64,000 nt of DNA from Actinoplanes oblitus (GTDB lineage Bacteria > Actinomycetota > Actinomycetes > Mycobacteriales > Micromonosporaceae), in the NCBI RefSeq assembly GCF_030252345.1, contig NZ_CP126980.1, positions 6,153,501-6,217,500 of the forward strand, written 5' to 3'. The notes below the pieces were generated by a model. The model saw nothing but the letters and a program-made list of their open reading frames with translations. It searched no databases and was not told where the DNA came from. Each line of letters starts with the position of its first letter. The first letter of the stretch is position 1. Positions 44,303 through 53,286 of this stretch are shown piece after piece. A program made the translations under genes and the position numbers.

Positions 44303-45007
44303 ATGCCAGCCGTGACCGCCCGCATCCTCGTCGCCGACGACGATCCGAAGCACGTGCGGCTGATCCGGCTCTACCTGGAGCGGGAAGGCCATCAGGTGCT
44401 CACCGTCGGTGACGGCCGGGCGGCGCTGGAGCAGACCCGCGCCCGCCGCCCCGACCTGCTCGTCCTGGACGTGATGATGCCCCTGGTCGACGGCCTGGAC
44501 GTGTGCCGGATCCTGCGCGCCGAGGCCGACCCGGCACTGTCCGGGGTGGCGATCCTGCTGGTCACCGCCCGGTCCGCGGAGAACGACATGCTGCTCGGGC
44601 TGGACATCGGCGCCGACGACTACCTGAGCAAACCGGTCAGCCCGCGGGAGCTGACCGCCCGGATCCGGGCCCTGCTGCGCCGGGTCCGCGGCGGGGAGAA
44701 CCGCGAGGTGCTGCGGGTCGGTGACCTGGAGGTGGACGCGCCCCGGTTCGAGGTGCGGGTGGGCGGGCGGGCGGTGCGGCTGACCGCCAAGGAGTTCGCC
44801 ATCCTGGAACTGCTCGCCCGGGAGCCGGGCCGGGTGTTCACCCGCGGGCAGATCATCGACAAGACGTTCGGGTTCGAGAACGACGTCTCCGAGCGCACCG
44901 TCGACGCGCACGTGGTCAACCTGCGCCGCAAGATCGAGATGGATCCGGCCGAGCCGCGCTACGTGCAGACCGTGTACGGGCGCGGCTACCGGATGGGCGA
45001 GCGGTGA
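44303..45007 (+). CDS. OmpR/PhoB-type response regulator
   Basis: A 234-residue regulator. The receiver has acidic residues Asp12-14 and phospho-acceptor Asp56 (LLVLDVMMPLVDG), with SKPVSPRELTARI at the end. The C-terminal winged helix has RLTAKEFAILELLAREPGRVFTR and SERTVDAHVVNLRRKIEMDP. ATG 44303 was chosen; GTG 44312 would remove three residues. A 4-bp GTGA overlap couples it to the following kinase. Confidence 0.95.
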   Translation: MPAVTARILVADDDPKHVRLIRLYLEREGHQVLTVGDGRAALEQTRARRPDLLVLDVMMPLVDGLDVCRILRAEADPALSGVAILLVTARSAENDMLLGLDIGADDYLSKPVSPRELTARIRALLRRVRGGENREVLRVGDLEVDAPRFEVRVGGRAVRLTAKEFAILELLAREPGRVFTRGQIIDKTFGFENDVSERTVDAHVVNLRRKIEMDPAEPRYVQTVYGRGYRMGER

Positions 45008-46728
45008 GTTTCCGCCTGCGGATCTTCCTGCTGGTGCTGGTGGTGGCCGGCACCGCGATCGGCGCGACCGCCTGGCTCACCCTCAGCCTCACCTCCCGCG
45101 AGGTGACCCGGCTCAGCGCCGCCCGGGACCGGCACCAGGCGGAGATCGCCGGGGCGATCCGCCGGTTCGGGGTGACCAACGGGCGGTGGAACGGCGTCGA
45201 CGCGGTGGTGGCGGAGCTGTCCGAGCGCACCGGCCTGCACATCCGGGTGGAGACCGAGGGCGCCACGCTTGCCGATTCGGACGTGCTGCGCGACCAGGTC
45301 GTCGGGCCGGTGCAGCGGCTGTCCACGCCCGTCGACCCGTACCCGGTGCTGGACGCCGGGACGCCGCGGCCGGCGAGCACTGTCGCGGTCGCCGCACCGA
45401 TCCCGGCGCGGCCCGTGCTGCCGGCCGACCTGTTCGCCACCACGCCGGGCGGCAGCGGGCTGCGCACCCCGGAGCAGAGGGCGTACTTCCAGCTGGTGCA
45501 GTACCGGGCCGCACTGGTCGCGGTGCGCTGCGCGGCCGGCGAACACGCCGTCGCACTGCCCACGCTCGGCTCCGAGACCGCGCCCTACCTGACGCCGGAG
45601 CAGCGCGCCGCGGCGCCCGAGTGCGTGCGGGCCGGCCAGCGGAAAGTGCTCCACGACACGGACTGGCTCGACCAGTGGTGGGAGCAGTTCGCCCAGTGCC
45701 GGGACGATCCGCCGAGCGACTTCGAGCAGTGCCTCGGACCGGCCTTCACCGAGGCGGTGTCGACCACCGGGGCGATTCCGGTGCGGATCTATTTCGGGGC
45801 CGGGCGCGACCAGGGTCTGGCCGGGCTGGGCCGCCCCGCGCTGTTCGGTGCCGCCGGGCTGCTGGTGGCCGCGGCGCTCGGCACCGCCTGGATCGCCCGC
45901 CGGATCAGCCGGCCGGTGCGCGCGATCACCGGGGCGTCGCTGCAGCTCGCGGCGGGCCGGCTGGACGTCCGGGTGCCCGCCTCCGGCAAGGACGAGCTGG
46001 CGTTCCTGACCGCGTCGTTCAACGCGATGGCCGAGGCGATGCAGCGCAGTGAGGAACGGCAGCGGCGGCTGGTCGCCGACGTCGCCCACGAGCTGCGCAC
46101 GCCGCTGTCCAACCTGCGCGGCTACCTGGAGGGGCTGGCCGACGGGGTGGTCGAGCCGACGCCTGAGCTGTTCGCCTCGCTGCACGAGGAGACGCTGCTG
46201 CAACGCCGGATCCTCGACGACCTGCAGGTGCTGGCGCTCGCCGAGAACGGGGACCTGGCGTACGCCATCGCACCGCTGGACCTGGCGGAGCTGGCCGGGT
46301 CGGCGGTGACCGCGCACCGGGCGGTGGCCACGAACGCCGGCCTGCGCCTGCTGGTCGACGCGCCGGAGCCGGTCGAGGTGCAGGCGGATCCGGACCGGCT
46401 GCGCCAGGTGCTCGGGAACCTGCTCAGCAACGCCATCCGGTACACCGACGCCGGTGGGCAGGTCGAGGTGCGGGTGAGCCGGGACGAGCTGACGGCGATC
46501 CTGACCGTACGCGACACCGGGGTCGGGATGAGCGCCGAGGAGGTGGCCCGGGTGTTCGACAGGTTCTGGCGGGCGGACCCGGCCCGGCACCGGGCGACCG
46601 GCGGGTCCGGGCTGGGACTGACCATCTCCCGGCGGATCGCCGAGGATCACGGCGGGACGATCACCGCGAGCAGCGCGCCGGGGCTCGGGTCGACGTTCAC
46701 GGTCCGGCTGCCCGCCCGGATGCGGTAA
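45004..46728 (+). CDS. HAMP sensor histidine kinase
   Basis: A 574-residue kinase with an N-terminal membrane helix (IFLLVLVVAGTAIGATAWL), a ~250-residue extracellular sensor containing four Cys, a second helix near 280-300, HAMP (ARRISRPVRAITGASLQLAAG), and HisKA with His362 in LVADVAHELRTPLSNLRGYLEG. The HATPase domain has LLSNAIRYTDAGG, DTGVGM and GGSGLGLTISRRI. It phosphorylates the OmpR-type regulator encoded just upstream. The Cys-containing sensor (CAAGEHAV, AAPECVRA, QCRDDPPSDFEQC) could sense redox state or a ligand. Confidence 0.95.
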   Translation: MSFRLRIFLLVLVVAGTAIGATAWLTLSLTSREVTRLSAARDRHQAEIAGAIRRFGVTNGRWNGVDAVVAELSERTGLHIRVETEGATLADSDVLRDQVVGPVQRLSTPVDPYPVLDAGTPRPASTVAVAAPIPARPVLPADLFATTPGGSGLRTPEQRAYFQLVQYRAALVAVRCAAGEHAVALPTLGSETAPYLTPEQRAAAPECVRAGQRKVLHDTDWLDQWWEQFAQCRDDPPSDFEQCLGPAFTEAVSTTGAIPVRIYFGAGRDQGLAGLGRPALFGAAGLLVAAALGTAWIARRISRPVRAITGASLQLAAGRLDVRVPASGKDELAFLTASFNAMAEAMQRSEERQRRLVADVAHELRTPLSNLRGYLEGLADGVVEPTPELFASLHEETLLQRRILDDLQVLALAENGDLAYAIAPLDLAELAGSAVTAHRAVATNAGLRLLVDAPEPVEVQADPDRLRQVLGNLLSNAIRYTDAGGQVEVRVSRDELTAILTVRDTGVGMSAEEVARVFDRFWRADPARHRATGGSGLGLTISRRIAEDHGGTITASSAPGLGSTFTVRLPARMR

Positions 46729-46742
46729 GGCGGCCGCGCTCC

Positions 46743-46754
46743 GGCGTACCGGAA
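46743..46754. repeat. Dispersed 12-mer GGCGTACCGGAA
   Basis: One of five exact plus-strand copies of GGCGTACCGGAA in this window. The others start at 10303, 15919, 53144 and 61441. The 10-base core also occurs inverted (TTCCGGTACG) at 14118, 31960 and 61424. Three exact copies, including this one, are intergenic. Confidence 0.7.
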
Positions 46755-46788
46755 GCGGATCTGACCGGACGTGCCGCGGACCCGGAGC

Positions 46789-47331
46789 CTAGCGACGGGA
46801 TGTGGTCCTGTCGGCGGCGACCGGACGCGGCTCGTGGCGCGTCAGCCTGCTGCGCGGACCGGGAACGGAGCGGTGGGCGCGGGCCTCGGCCTGCGGGAAG
46901 ACGAAACGCTTGAACGCCCACAGCCGGAACACCATGGCGATCAGGGTGCCCAGGATGATGCCGCTGACGAAGTCGGCGATCTCCTGGACCGGGCGGCTGA
47001 CGTCCGGGACCCGCAGGTCCAGCAGGTAGCGGGAGACGGCGAGCGGCAGCACGTTGAGACCGATGCCGATCGCGCTGACCGCGAAGAACAGCGCCGCCTC
47101 GTGATGCTGCTCACGGCCGCCGCGGGTACGGAACGACCACTCCCGGTTCAGCACATAGGACAGGATCGTGGCGACCACGGTGGCGAAGGCCAGCGCGGTG
47201 ACCGGCTTGTCGTGCAGCACGGTGAGTTTGAGCAGATAGTTCAGGGCGGTGGTGGCGACGAAACAGATGCCGCCGACGACCAGGAACTTCGCCGCTTCAT
47301 GGTGTTTGCGCCACAGCCGGTTCAGCCACAT
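46789..47331 (-). CDS. GtrA family membrane protein
   Basis: A 180-residue protein with four membrane helices: KFLVVGGICFVATTALNYLLK, ALAFATVVATILSYVLNREWSFR, the third around LFFAVSAIGIGLNVLPLAV, and the fourth around SGIILGTLIAMVFRLWAFKRFVF. The NREWSF and WAFKRFVF motifs are typical of GtrA proteins that move polyprenyl-linked sugars across the membrane. The C-terminal tail is Arg-rich. It is convergent with the kinase gene, and no glycosyltransferase is adjacent. Confidence 0.9.
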   Translation of the reverse strand: MWLNRLWRKHHEAAKFLVVGGICFVATTALNYLLKLTVLHDKPVTALAFATVVATILSYVLNREWSFRTRGGREQHHEAALFFAVSAIGIGLNVLPLAVSRYLLDLRVPDVSRPVQEIADFVSGIILGTLIAMVFRLWAFKRFVFPQAEARAHRSVPGPRSRLTRHEPRPVAADRTTSRR

Positions 47332-47412
47332 TCGCGCGAGTCTAGAGGGGTTTTCTGAGCGCTGCCGTAAAGCGGTGGCGGCCGATCATGGGCGGCTGGG
47401 AGGCTCCGGGAC

Positions 47413-48321
47413 ATGCGCCTGAACCACCGCACCCTGGCCAGCAAGATCATCGGCAGCGACCTGCCCTACACCGTGCTCACCCCGCCGGACTGGTCGCCGG
47501 AGGAGGCGTTACCGCTGGTCCAGGTGTTGCACGGGGCGAATTCGTCGGCCGAGGTGCTCGCCATGATGCAGCCGATCGCCGAGGGGATCGACCTGCCGCG
47601 CGCGCTGATCGCGTGTGTCTCCACGCCCACCGTCGGCGGTTTCTACCTCGGTCCGTGGGAGCGGGTGGTCGCCGACGAGCTGCCGGCTGAGTTCAACGTC
47701 ACTCGGATCGCGCTGCTGGGTAGCTCGATGGGCGGGTTCGGGGCGCTGCGGATCGCGTTCGCCGACCCCCGGCGGTACAGCGCGGTCGCGGCGATCTCCC
47801 CGGCGCTGATCCCGGAGGGCGAGCCGCGCGCCCGCAACACCCTCAGCGTGCTGGCCCAGCTCGCCGAGGAGACCGACGAGGACGTCCCGCGGCGGCTGCG
47901 CGCCAACGCCGACGCGATCCGGGCCGGCGGCCTGCCGATCATGCTGCGCTGCGGCGACCGGGACGTGTTCAACATGCACGACGGCACCGAGCAGCTGCAC
48001 CGCCTGCTCTGGGACCTGGACATCGCGCACGACTACCACCTGGTGCGCGACGGCGACCATCTCGGCCCCGAGGCGACCGCGTCGCTGCGCGCGGCGTTCG
48101 CCTTCGTGGCCGGGGCGCTGACGCCGCCGAGCGCACGGGATCGCGAGCTGGAGCAGGCCTGGCGCGACTGGCAGACGGCCGGCAAACCGGGTGATCCGCC
48201 GCACCTGGACGCCTTCGGTCCGTCGGCGTCGACCGCCGTGCGGGTGATGATGGCCGACGACCTCGCCGAGGCCGCCCGCCGCGACCCGACCGCCGCCCGG
48301 CGGTACGGCGTGCTGCGATGA
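47413..48321 (+). CDS. Esterase-like alpha/beta hydrolase
   Basis: A 302-residue hydrolase of the PF00756-like esterase type. LVQVLHGANSS leads the fold, the nucleophile Ser lies in ALLGSSMGGFGALRIA, Asp in RCGDRDVFN and His in VRDGDHLG. Oxyanion and triad residues are complete. A C-terminal ~60-residue helical tail (RDRELEQAWRDWQTAG) is extra. No signal peptide, so cytosolic. The stop overlaps the next ATG by 4 bp. Confidence 0.85.
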   Translation: MRLNHRTLASKIIGSDLPYTVLTPPDWSPEEALPLVQVLHGANSSAEVLAMMQPIAEGIDLPRALIACVSTPTVGGFYLGPWERVVADELPAEFNVTRIALLGSSMGGFGALRIAFADPRRYSAVAAISPALIPEGEPRARNTLSVLAQLAEETDEDVPRRLRANADAIRAGGLPIMLRCGDRDVFNMHDGTEQLHRLLWDLDIAHDYHLVRDGDHLGPEATASLRAAFAFVAGALTPPSARDRELEQAWRDWQTAGKPGDPPHLDAFGPSASTAVRVMMADDLAEAARRDPTAARRYGVLR

Positions 48322-49160
48322 ACCCGGCGCTCGCCCGCGCCCTGATCGACGCCCAGTTCCCGCGGTGGCGTGACCTGCCGATCGAGCGGGTCGGCACGCA
48401 CGGCACCGTCAACGCCGTCTTCCGGCTCGGCGACCGGCTGTCGGCGCGTTTCCCGCAGCGGGACGAGGATCTGGCCGCCGAGGCCGCGGCCGCCCGGGAG
48501 CTGTTCGGCGCGACCCGCTTCGCCACCCCGGAGCCGGTCGCGCTCGGCGAGCCGGGCCCCGGCTTCCCCCGGCAGTGGGCCGTGCAGACCTGGCTGCCGG
48601 GCACCGTCACCAGCGAGACGTCGCACGCGGCGAGCGAGGAGCTGGCGCGCGACCTGGCCGAGTTCATCGGTGGCGTGCGGGCCCTGGACACGCGCGGGCG
48701 GACGTTCGGCGGCCGGGGCCGGGGCGGGCACCTGCCCGACCACGACGACTATCTGGCCGACTGCTTCCGGCGCAGCGAGGGCCTGCTCGACGTCCCGCGG
48801 CTCCGCCTTCTCTGGGCCCGGCTGCGGGAACTGCCCCGCGAGGCGCCGGACGCGATGTGTCACCGCGACCTGATCCCCGGCAATCTGCTCGCCGACGGCG
48901 ACCGGCTCGCCGGGGTGCTGGACGTCGGCGGCTTCGGCCCCTCGGATCCGGCCCTGGACCTGGTCTGCGCCTGGCACCTGTTCGACGCGGCCGCCCGGGA
49001 GGTGCTGCGTACCGAGCTCAGGTGTGGCGAGCTCGACTGGGAGCGGGGCCGGGCCTGGGCGTTCCAGCAGGCCATCGGCCTGGTGTGGTACTACGACCGG
49101 ACCAACCCGGTGATGGCCCGCCTCGGCCGCAGCACCCTGCGCCGCCTGCTCGACGGATAG
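48318..49160 (+). CDS. Aminoglycoside phosphotransferase-like kinase
   Basis: A 280-residue APH-fold protein. The Brenner motif CHRDLIPGNLL gives the catalytic Asp and Asn; LDVGGFGPSDPALDL replaces the usual DFxxA/D-x-D metal loop. This is the family of aminoglycoside kinases, but many members phosphorylate other small molecules, so resistance cannot be assumed. It is coupled to the esterase-like gene by a 4-bp ATGA overlap. Confidence 0.85.
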   Translation: MNPALARALIDAQFPRWRDLPIERVGTHGTVNAVFRLGDRLSARFPQRDEDLAAEAAAARELFGATRFATPEPVALGEPGPGFPRQWAVQTWLPGTVTSETSHAASEELARDLAEFIGGVRALDTRGRTFGGRGRGGHLPDHDDYLADCFRRSEGLLDVPRLRLLWARLRELPREAPDAMCHRDLIPGNLLADGDRLAGVLDVGGFGPSDPALDLVCAWHLFDAAAREVLRTELRCGELDWERGRAWAFQQAIGLVWYYDRTNPVMARLGRSTLRRLLDG

Positions 49161-49285
49161 CGGGGCCGGGCCGGGACGTTTCGGTCGTACCGGGACGAGC
49201 AGCACCCGGGGCGACCGATGATCTTGGGCTGGACCGTCCGATAGGTGGGTATGGGACGGGCGGCTCGGCGTGGAAAAGTGTCCGG

Positions 49286-52078
49286 GTGCAGATCGATCTG
49301 GGTGATGCCGCCTCGGCCGTCGGGACAGCTCGCGACGGCGGGCGGGTGGTCAGCGTCGAAACCGCGGGGCGTCGCGCGGCCGGCTGTCTGATCACCGGGC
49401 GGCTGGTGCTCACCTCGGCCCACGCCGCTCCGGCCGTCGGCTCGGAGGTGACCGTGTGCCTGGCGGCCTCCGGGCGCGGCCTCACCGGCGTAGTGGCCTG
49501 GCGGGGCACACCGGGCGGGCCGGACGACGCCGCGCTCGTCCGGATCGAGGACACCGCCGGGGCCGAGGTCGCCGGGCCGGACCCGGTGTTCGGGCGGATG
49601 GTGACGGACCGGCCGGACCGGCCGGCGCGGGCGTGGGGTGTCCAGCGGCGGGACTGGCCGGTCGGCGCGGCGCCGCGGCCGGTGGCCGGCGCGCTCCACG
49701 AGAACCGGTTCGTGCCCGGCGACGCCGGCGACCTCGGCGGCTCCGGGGAGCCGGCGGCCGGGCTGTCCGGTGCGGCGGTGTTCTGCGCCGGGCTGCTGGT
49801 CGGCGTGGTCGGCGACGGCCTCGGGGTCACGCTGGTGAGCGCGCTGTGCCGGGAGCGGGGGTTCCTCGAGGTGGCCGGGACCGCGGTGTCCCGGCTGTCG
49901 CCGGTCGAGCTGGCCGGGGCTCAGGTGACCGAGCCGGACGCGCCGCGGTCACCGGCGGCGCTGCTGCGGGCGGAGAGCCGGGTGGTCGGATTCCGCGGGC
50001 GGCACCGGCTGATGGACGAGCTGGGCGCCTGGTGTTCCGGGGCCGGGTTCGCGGCGCTGCTGCTGCACGGGCCGGCCGGGCAGGGCAAGTCGCGGGTCGG
50101 GCACGAGTTGGCCGGGCGGCTGACGGCGGCCGGCTGGGCGGTCCTGTGGCTGGGCGAGTCCGCGCCGGACGAGGCGATCGCCGCGGTCGGCGACGTGGTG
50201 GTGCCGCTGCTGATCGTGGTGGACGGGGCGGAGGACCGCGCCGGGCAGATCCGGACGCTGCTGGCGGCCTGCGCCCGGCACGACGGCGCCCGGCCGCTGC
50301 GGGTGCTGCTGCTGGCCCGCAACGCCGGCGACTGGTGGCGGATGCTGCGCGACGAGCGGCTGCTGGGCGGCACCGCCGTGGTGGACCTGCCGGTGCTCGA
50401 CGACGACCCGGACGGGCGGGCCACGGCGTACCGGGAGGCGGTGCACGCGCTGGCGGCCGCGCTGCCGGGGGTGCCCGGGCACGCCGCGCACCACTGGCCG
50501 ACCGTCGCGGAACGGCTGACCGGGCAGCCGCACGACGCCGGCGGCCGGGCACTGAGCGTGCAGATGCGGGCGCTGGCCGACCTGCTGGACACCGCCGGGT
50601 TCGGCATCGCGGCGGGCTCGCGCAAACCGGCGGAGGACCGGCTGCTGACCCACGAGCAGCGGTACTGGTCGTTCACCGCCGCCTGGCACGGCCTGGACCT
50701 GCCGGATGTGGCGGCGCAGGACGTGCTCGCCGTCGCGGTGCTGGTCAGCCCCACCGACGAGGAGCAGGCCGACCGGCTGCTGAGCGCCGTCGCCGCGCTC
50801 GCCGGCCGGCCCCGGGAGCTGCGCGACGCGGTCCGGACCTGGCTGGCCGACCTCTTCCCCGCCGCCGGCGCCCGGCCGTGGGGCGGCCTGCGGCCGGACC
50901 GGCTCGCCGACCGGTTCGCCGGGCTGCGCCTGGCGGCCTCCCCCGGCCTGGTCACCCCACTGCTACCGATCCTCACCGAGAGCCAGCGCCGGCGGGTGCT
51001 GACCCGGTGGGCGCGAGCCGCGCGGCAGCCGGATCTGACCGACCGGCTCAGCGTCCCGCTGACCAGCCTCTGCGTCCGGCACGCCGGCCTGCTCACCGAG
51101 GCCATGGTGGCGGCCGCGGCCAGCGTCGCGGGCGCCGCGCCGCTGGTCACCGCGATACGGCGGATCGGCGCCGACCCGGAGGCCGACCCGGAGGCCGGCG
51201 TGGACCGGCTGGTCGCCATCGCCGACCGGCTCCCCCGGACCGGTGACCTGGCGCCGCTGGCCGCCGAGATCACCCAGCGGATCGCCGACCGGCACCGGCG
51301 GGCCGGGCGGGAGCCGGAGCTGGCCACCGCGCTGAACAACCTGTCGGTACGCCTCGGTGACCTCGACCGGCACGCCCCGGCGCTGGCCGCGATCGAGGAG
51401 GCGGTGGTCGTGCACCGCCGGCTCGCCGCTGCGGAGCCCGCCACCTACGAGGCGGCGCTGGCCCGGTCGCTGGGCAGCCTGGCCGTCCGGCTCAGCGTGC
51501 TGGATCAGCCGGAGCCGGCGCTGGGCGCGGCGGCCGAGGCTGCCGAGATCTACGGCCGGCTCGCCGAGGCGGACCCGGACAGCCACCGGTCCGAGCTGGC
51601 CGGCGCGCTGCTGAACCTGTCCCTCGGGTTCGGTGCTGTCGAGCAGTATCCGCAGGCCCTGGCCGCCGCGGAGGAGGCGGTGGTGCTGCACCGCCGGCTC
51701 GCCGAGCAGGAGCCGGCGGAGTTCCTGCCGCAGCTGGCGGCGGCGCTCAGCGTGCTCGGCATCAACCTGGGGATCCTGGACCGCAACGAGCCGAGCCGGA
51801 CGGTGGCCGAGGAGGCGGTGGCGCTGCGGCGGCGGCTCGCCGAGCGGCAGCCGGACGCGTACCTGCCGAGTCTGGCGTCCGCGCTGACCGATCTGGCGGT
51901 GCGGCGGATCGTGCTCGGGGAGAAGGCGGCGGCCCTGGCCGCGGTGGAGGAGGCGCTGACCATCCGCTATCAGCTCGCCGAGGAGCGCCCGGAGACAGCA
52001 GGCGAGGATCTCCAGTGGTCGCTGCACGTGCATCGGGTGATCTCCGGGCAGGAGGCCGACCAGCACCCTGTCCGATAA
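49286..52078 (+). CDS. Trypsin-like protease fused to STAND NTPase and TPRs
   Basis: A 930-residue three-part protein. The N-terminal trypsin-type domain has a complete candidate triad: His46 (LVLTSAHA), Asp81 (PDDAALV) and Ser161 (GLSGAAVF). A STAND-like NTPase follows, with Walker A HGPAGQGKSR (Lys268) and Walker B LLIVVDGAED (Asp313). From about 660 come at least five TPR-like repeats, e.g. NNLSVRLGDLDRHAPALAAI. There is no signal peptide, so the protease is cytosolic. Trypsin-NTPase-TPR fusions are described as candidate conflict or self/non-self effectors in filamentous actinomycetes. GTG 49286; no clear operon partner. Confidence 0.9.
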   Translation: MQIDLGDAASAVGTARDGGRVVSVETAGRRAAGCLITGRLVLTSAHAAPAVGSEVTVCLAASGRGLTGVVAWRGTPGGPDDAALVRIEDTAGAEVAGPDPVFGRMVTDRPDRPARAWGVQRRDWPVGAAPRPVAGALHENRFVPGDAGDLGGSGEPAAGLSGAAVFCAGLLVGVVGDGLGVTLVSALCRERGFLEVAGTAVSRLSPVELAGAQVTEPDAPRSPAALLRAESRVVGFRGRHRLMDELGAWCSGAGFAALLLHGPAGQGKSRVGHELAGRLTAAGWAVLWLGESAPDEAIAAVGDVVVPLLIVVDGAEDRAGQIRTLLAACARHDGARPLRVLLLARNAGDWWRMLRDERLLGGTAVVDLPVLDDDPDGRATAYREAVHALAAALPGVPGHAAHHWPTVAERLTGQPHDAGGRALSVQMRALADLLDTAGFGIAAGSRKPAEDRLLTHEQRYWSFTAAWHGLDLPDVAAQDVLAVAVLVSPTDEEQADRLLSAVAALAGRPRELRDAVRTWLADLFPAAGARPWGGLRPDRLADRFAGLRLAASPGLVTPLLPILTESQRRRVLTRWARAARQPDLTDRLSVPLTSLCVRHAGLLTEAMVAAAASVAGAAPLVTAIRRIGADPEADPEAGVDRLVAIADRLPRTGDLAPLAAEITQRIADRHRRAGREPELATALNNLSVRLGDLDRHAPALAAIEEAVVVHRRLAAAEPATYEAALARSLGSLAVRLSVLDQPEPALGAAAEAAEIYGRLAEADPDSHRSELAGALLNLSLGFGAVEQYPQALAAAEEAVVLHRRLAEQEPAEFLPQLAAALSVLGINLGILDRNEPSRTVAEEAVALRRRLAERQPDAYLPSLASALTDLAVRRIVLGEKAAALAAVEEALTIRYQLAEERPETAGEDLQWSLHVHRVISGQEADQHPVR

Positions 52079-52124
52079 CGTTCACGGCGTTCGATGACTG
52101 CCGTGCGAGGACGAGGAGGGCGAC

Positions 52125-53129
52125 GTGGCGGTTGCGCCGATCGAGCCGGATCAGACCGGGATGCTCGACACCGGCGACGGCAACGCCGTCTACTGGGAGA
52201 CCTGCGGTAACCCGGACGGCGTACCGGTGCTGGTCGTGCACGGCGGGCCGGGTGCCGGATGCTCGGTCGGCATGCGCCGGTCCTTCGACCCGCAGCGGTA
52301 CCGCATCATCCTGTTCGACCAGCGCAACTGCGGTCGCAGCACGCCACACGCGAGCGACCCCGGGACCGACCTGAGCCGCAACACCACCGAGCATCTGATC
52401 GGTGACATGGAACGGCTGCGCGAGCACCTCGGGATCCGGACGTGGCAGCTCTTCGGCGGCTCCTGGGGTGTCACGCTGGCGCTGGCCTACGCGCAGCGCC
52501 ATCCGGACCGCGTCGCCGGCATGCTGCTGGTCAGCATCACGTCGGGGCGCCGGTCCGAGCTGGACTGGCTGTACCGGGGCGCCGGCCGGATGTTCCCCGA
52601 GGCGTGGGCGCGGTTCCGGGATTTCGCCGGTGCCGCGGACCACCGGCTGCCGACCGACGTCGAGCCGCCGATCGAGGATTTGCTGATGGCATACTCCCGG
52701 CTGCTGGACAGCGCCGACCCGGACCTGCGACGGCGAGCCGCCACCGAGTGGCTGGCCTGGGAGGACGCGCTCATCTCACTGGAGCACAACGGCAAGCCGG
52801 GACAGTACGGCAGGCGTTCCGACGAGGCGGCGCTGGCCTTCGTCCGGATCTGCGCCCACTACTTCGCGAACGGCTGCTTCCTCGACGACGGCGTGCTGCT
52901 GCGCGAGGCGGGCAGGCTGACCGGCATTCCCGCCGTCCTGGTACACGGGCGCGGCGACCTCGGCTCCCCGGTCATCACCGCGTGGGAGCTCGCGCGGGCC
53001 TGGCCCGATGCCGAGCTGGTCGTCGTCGAGGACTCCGGCCACACCGGCGGCGCCGCGATGGCCGAAGCCCTGCGGGCCGCCGGCGACAGGCTGGCCGGCC
53101 GGATCTCCGCGCGGGCGGCGGGCCACTGA
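52125..53129 (+). CDS. pip: Prolyl aminopeptidase (proline iminopeptidase)
   Basis: A 334-residue alpha/beta hydrolase releasing N-terminal proline from peptides. LVVHGGPGAGCSVGM is the oxyanion HGGPG motif, IILFDQRNCGRSTPHA is the DQRGxGxS-type signature with Asn for Gly, and the nucleophile Ser lies in FGGSWGVTLALAYAQRHPDRV. Asp (HGRGDLGSP) and His (DSGHTGGA) complete the triad. GTG 52125 has GAGGAGG upstream. It follows the trypsin-STAND gene after 46 bp, perhaps co-transcribed. Confidence 0.93.
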   Translation: MAVAPIEPDQTGMLDTGDGNAVYWETCGNPDGVPVLVVHGGPGAGCSVGMRRSFDPQRYRIILFDQRNCGRSTPHASDPGTDLSRNTTEHLIGDMERLREHLGIRTWQLFGGSWGVTLALAYAQRHPDRVAGMLLVSITSGRRSELDWLYRGAGRMFPEAWARFRDFAGAADHRLPTDVEPPIEDLLMAYSRLLDSADPDLRRRAATEWLAWEDALISLEHNGKPGQYGRRSDEAALAFVRICAHYFANGCFLDDGVLLREAGRLTGIPAVLVHGRGDLGSPVITAWELARAWPDAELVVVEDSGHTGGAAMAEALRAAGDRLAGRISARAAGH

Positions 53130-53286
53130 ACGTCGCCGGTCACGGCGTACCGGAAGCGGATTGTGAGTTTCTGGTGAAGAAGTCACACGGGTTCCGGTCA
53201 GCGCAGGGAAGCGTGCAGGAACCGCACAGGATCTTCACAAGCTGACCCTACGGTCGCCTCCTCACGACCACGAGGGGGAGGCCGAG

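Noticed and set aside
48318..49160. Aminoglycoside resistance gene
   Set aside because: Only the general APH fold is visible; this fold covers many other kinases and no resistance context is present.
48575..49285. N-terminal extension of the trypsin-STAND frame
   Set aside because: This part lies inside the phosphotransferase-like gene in another frame and has shadow composition; the protease domain begins at 49286.
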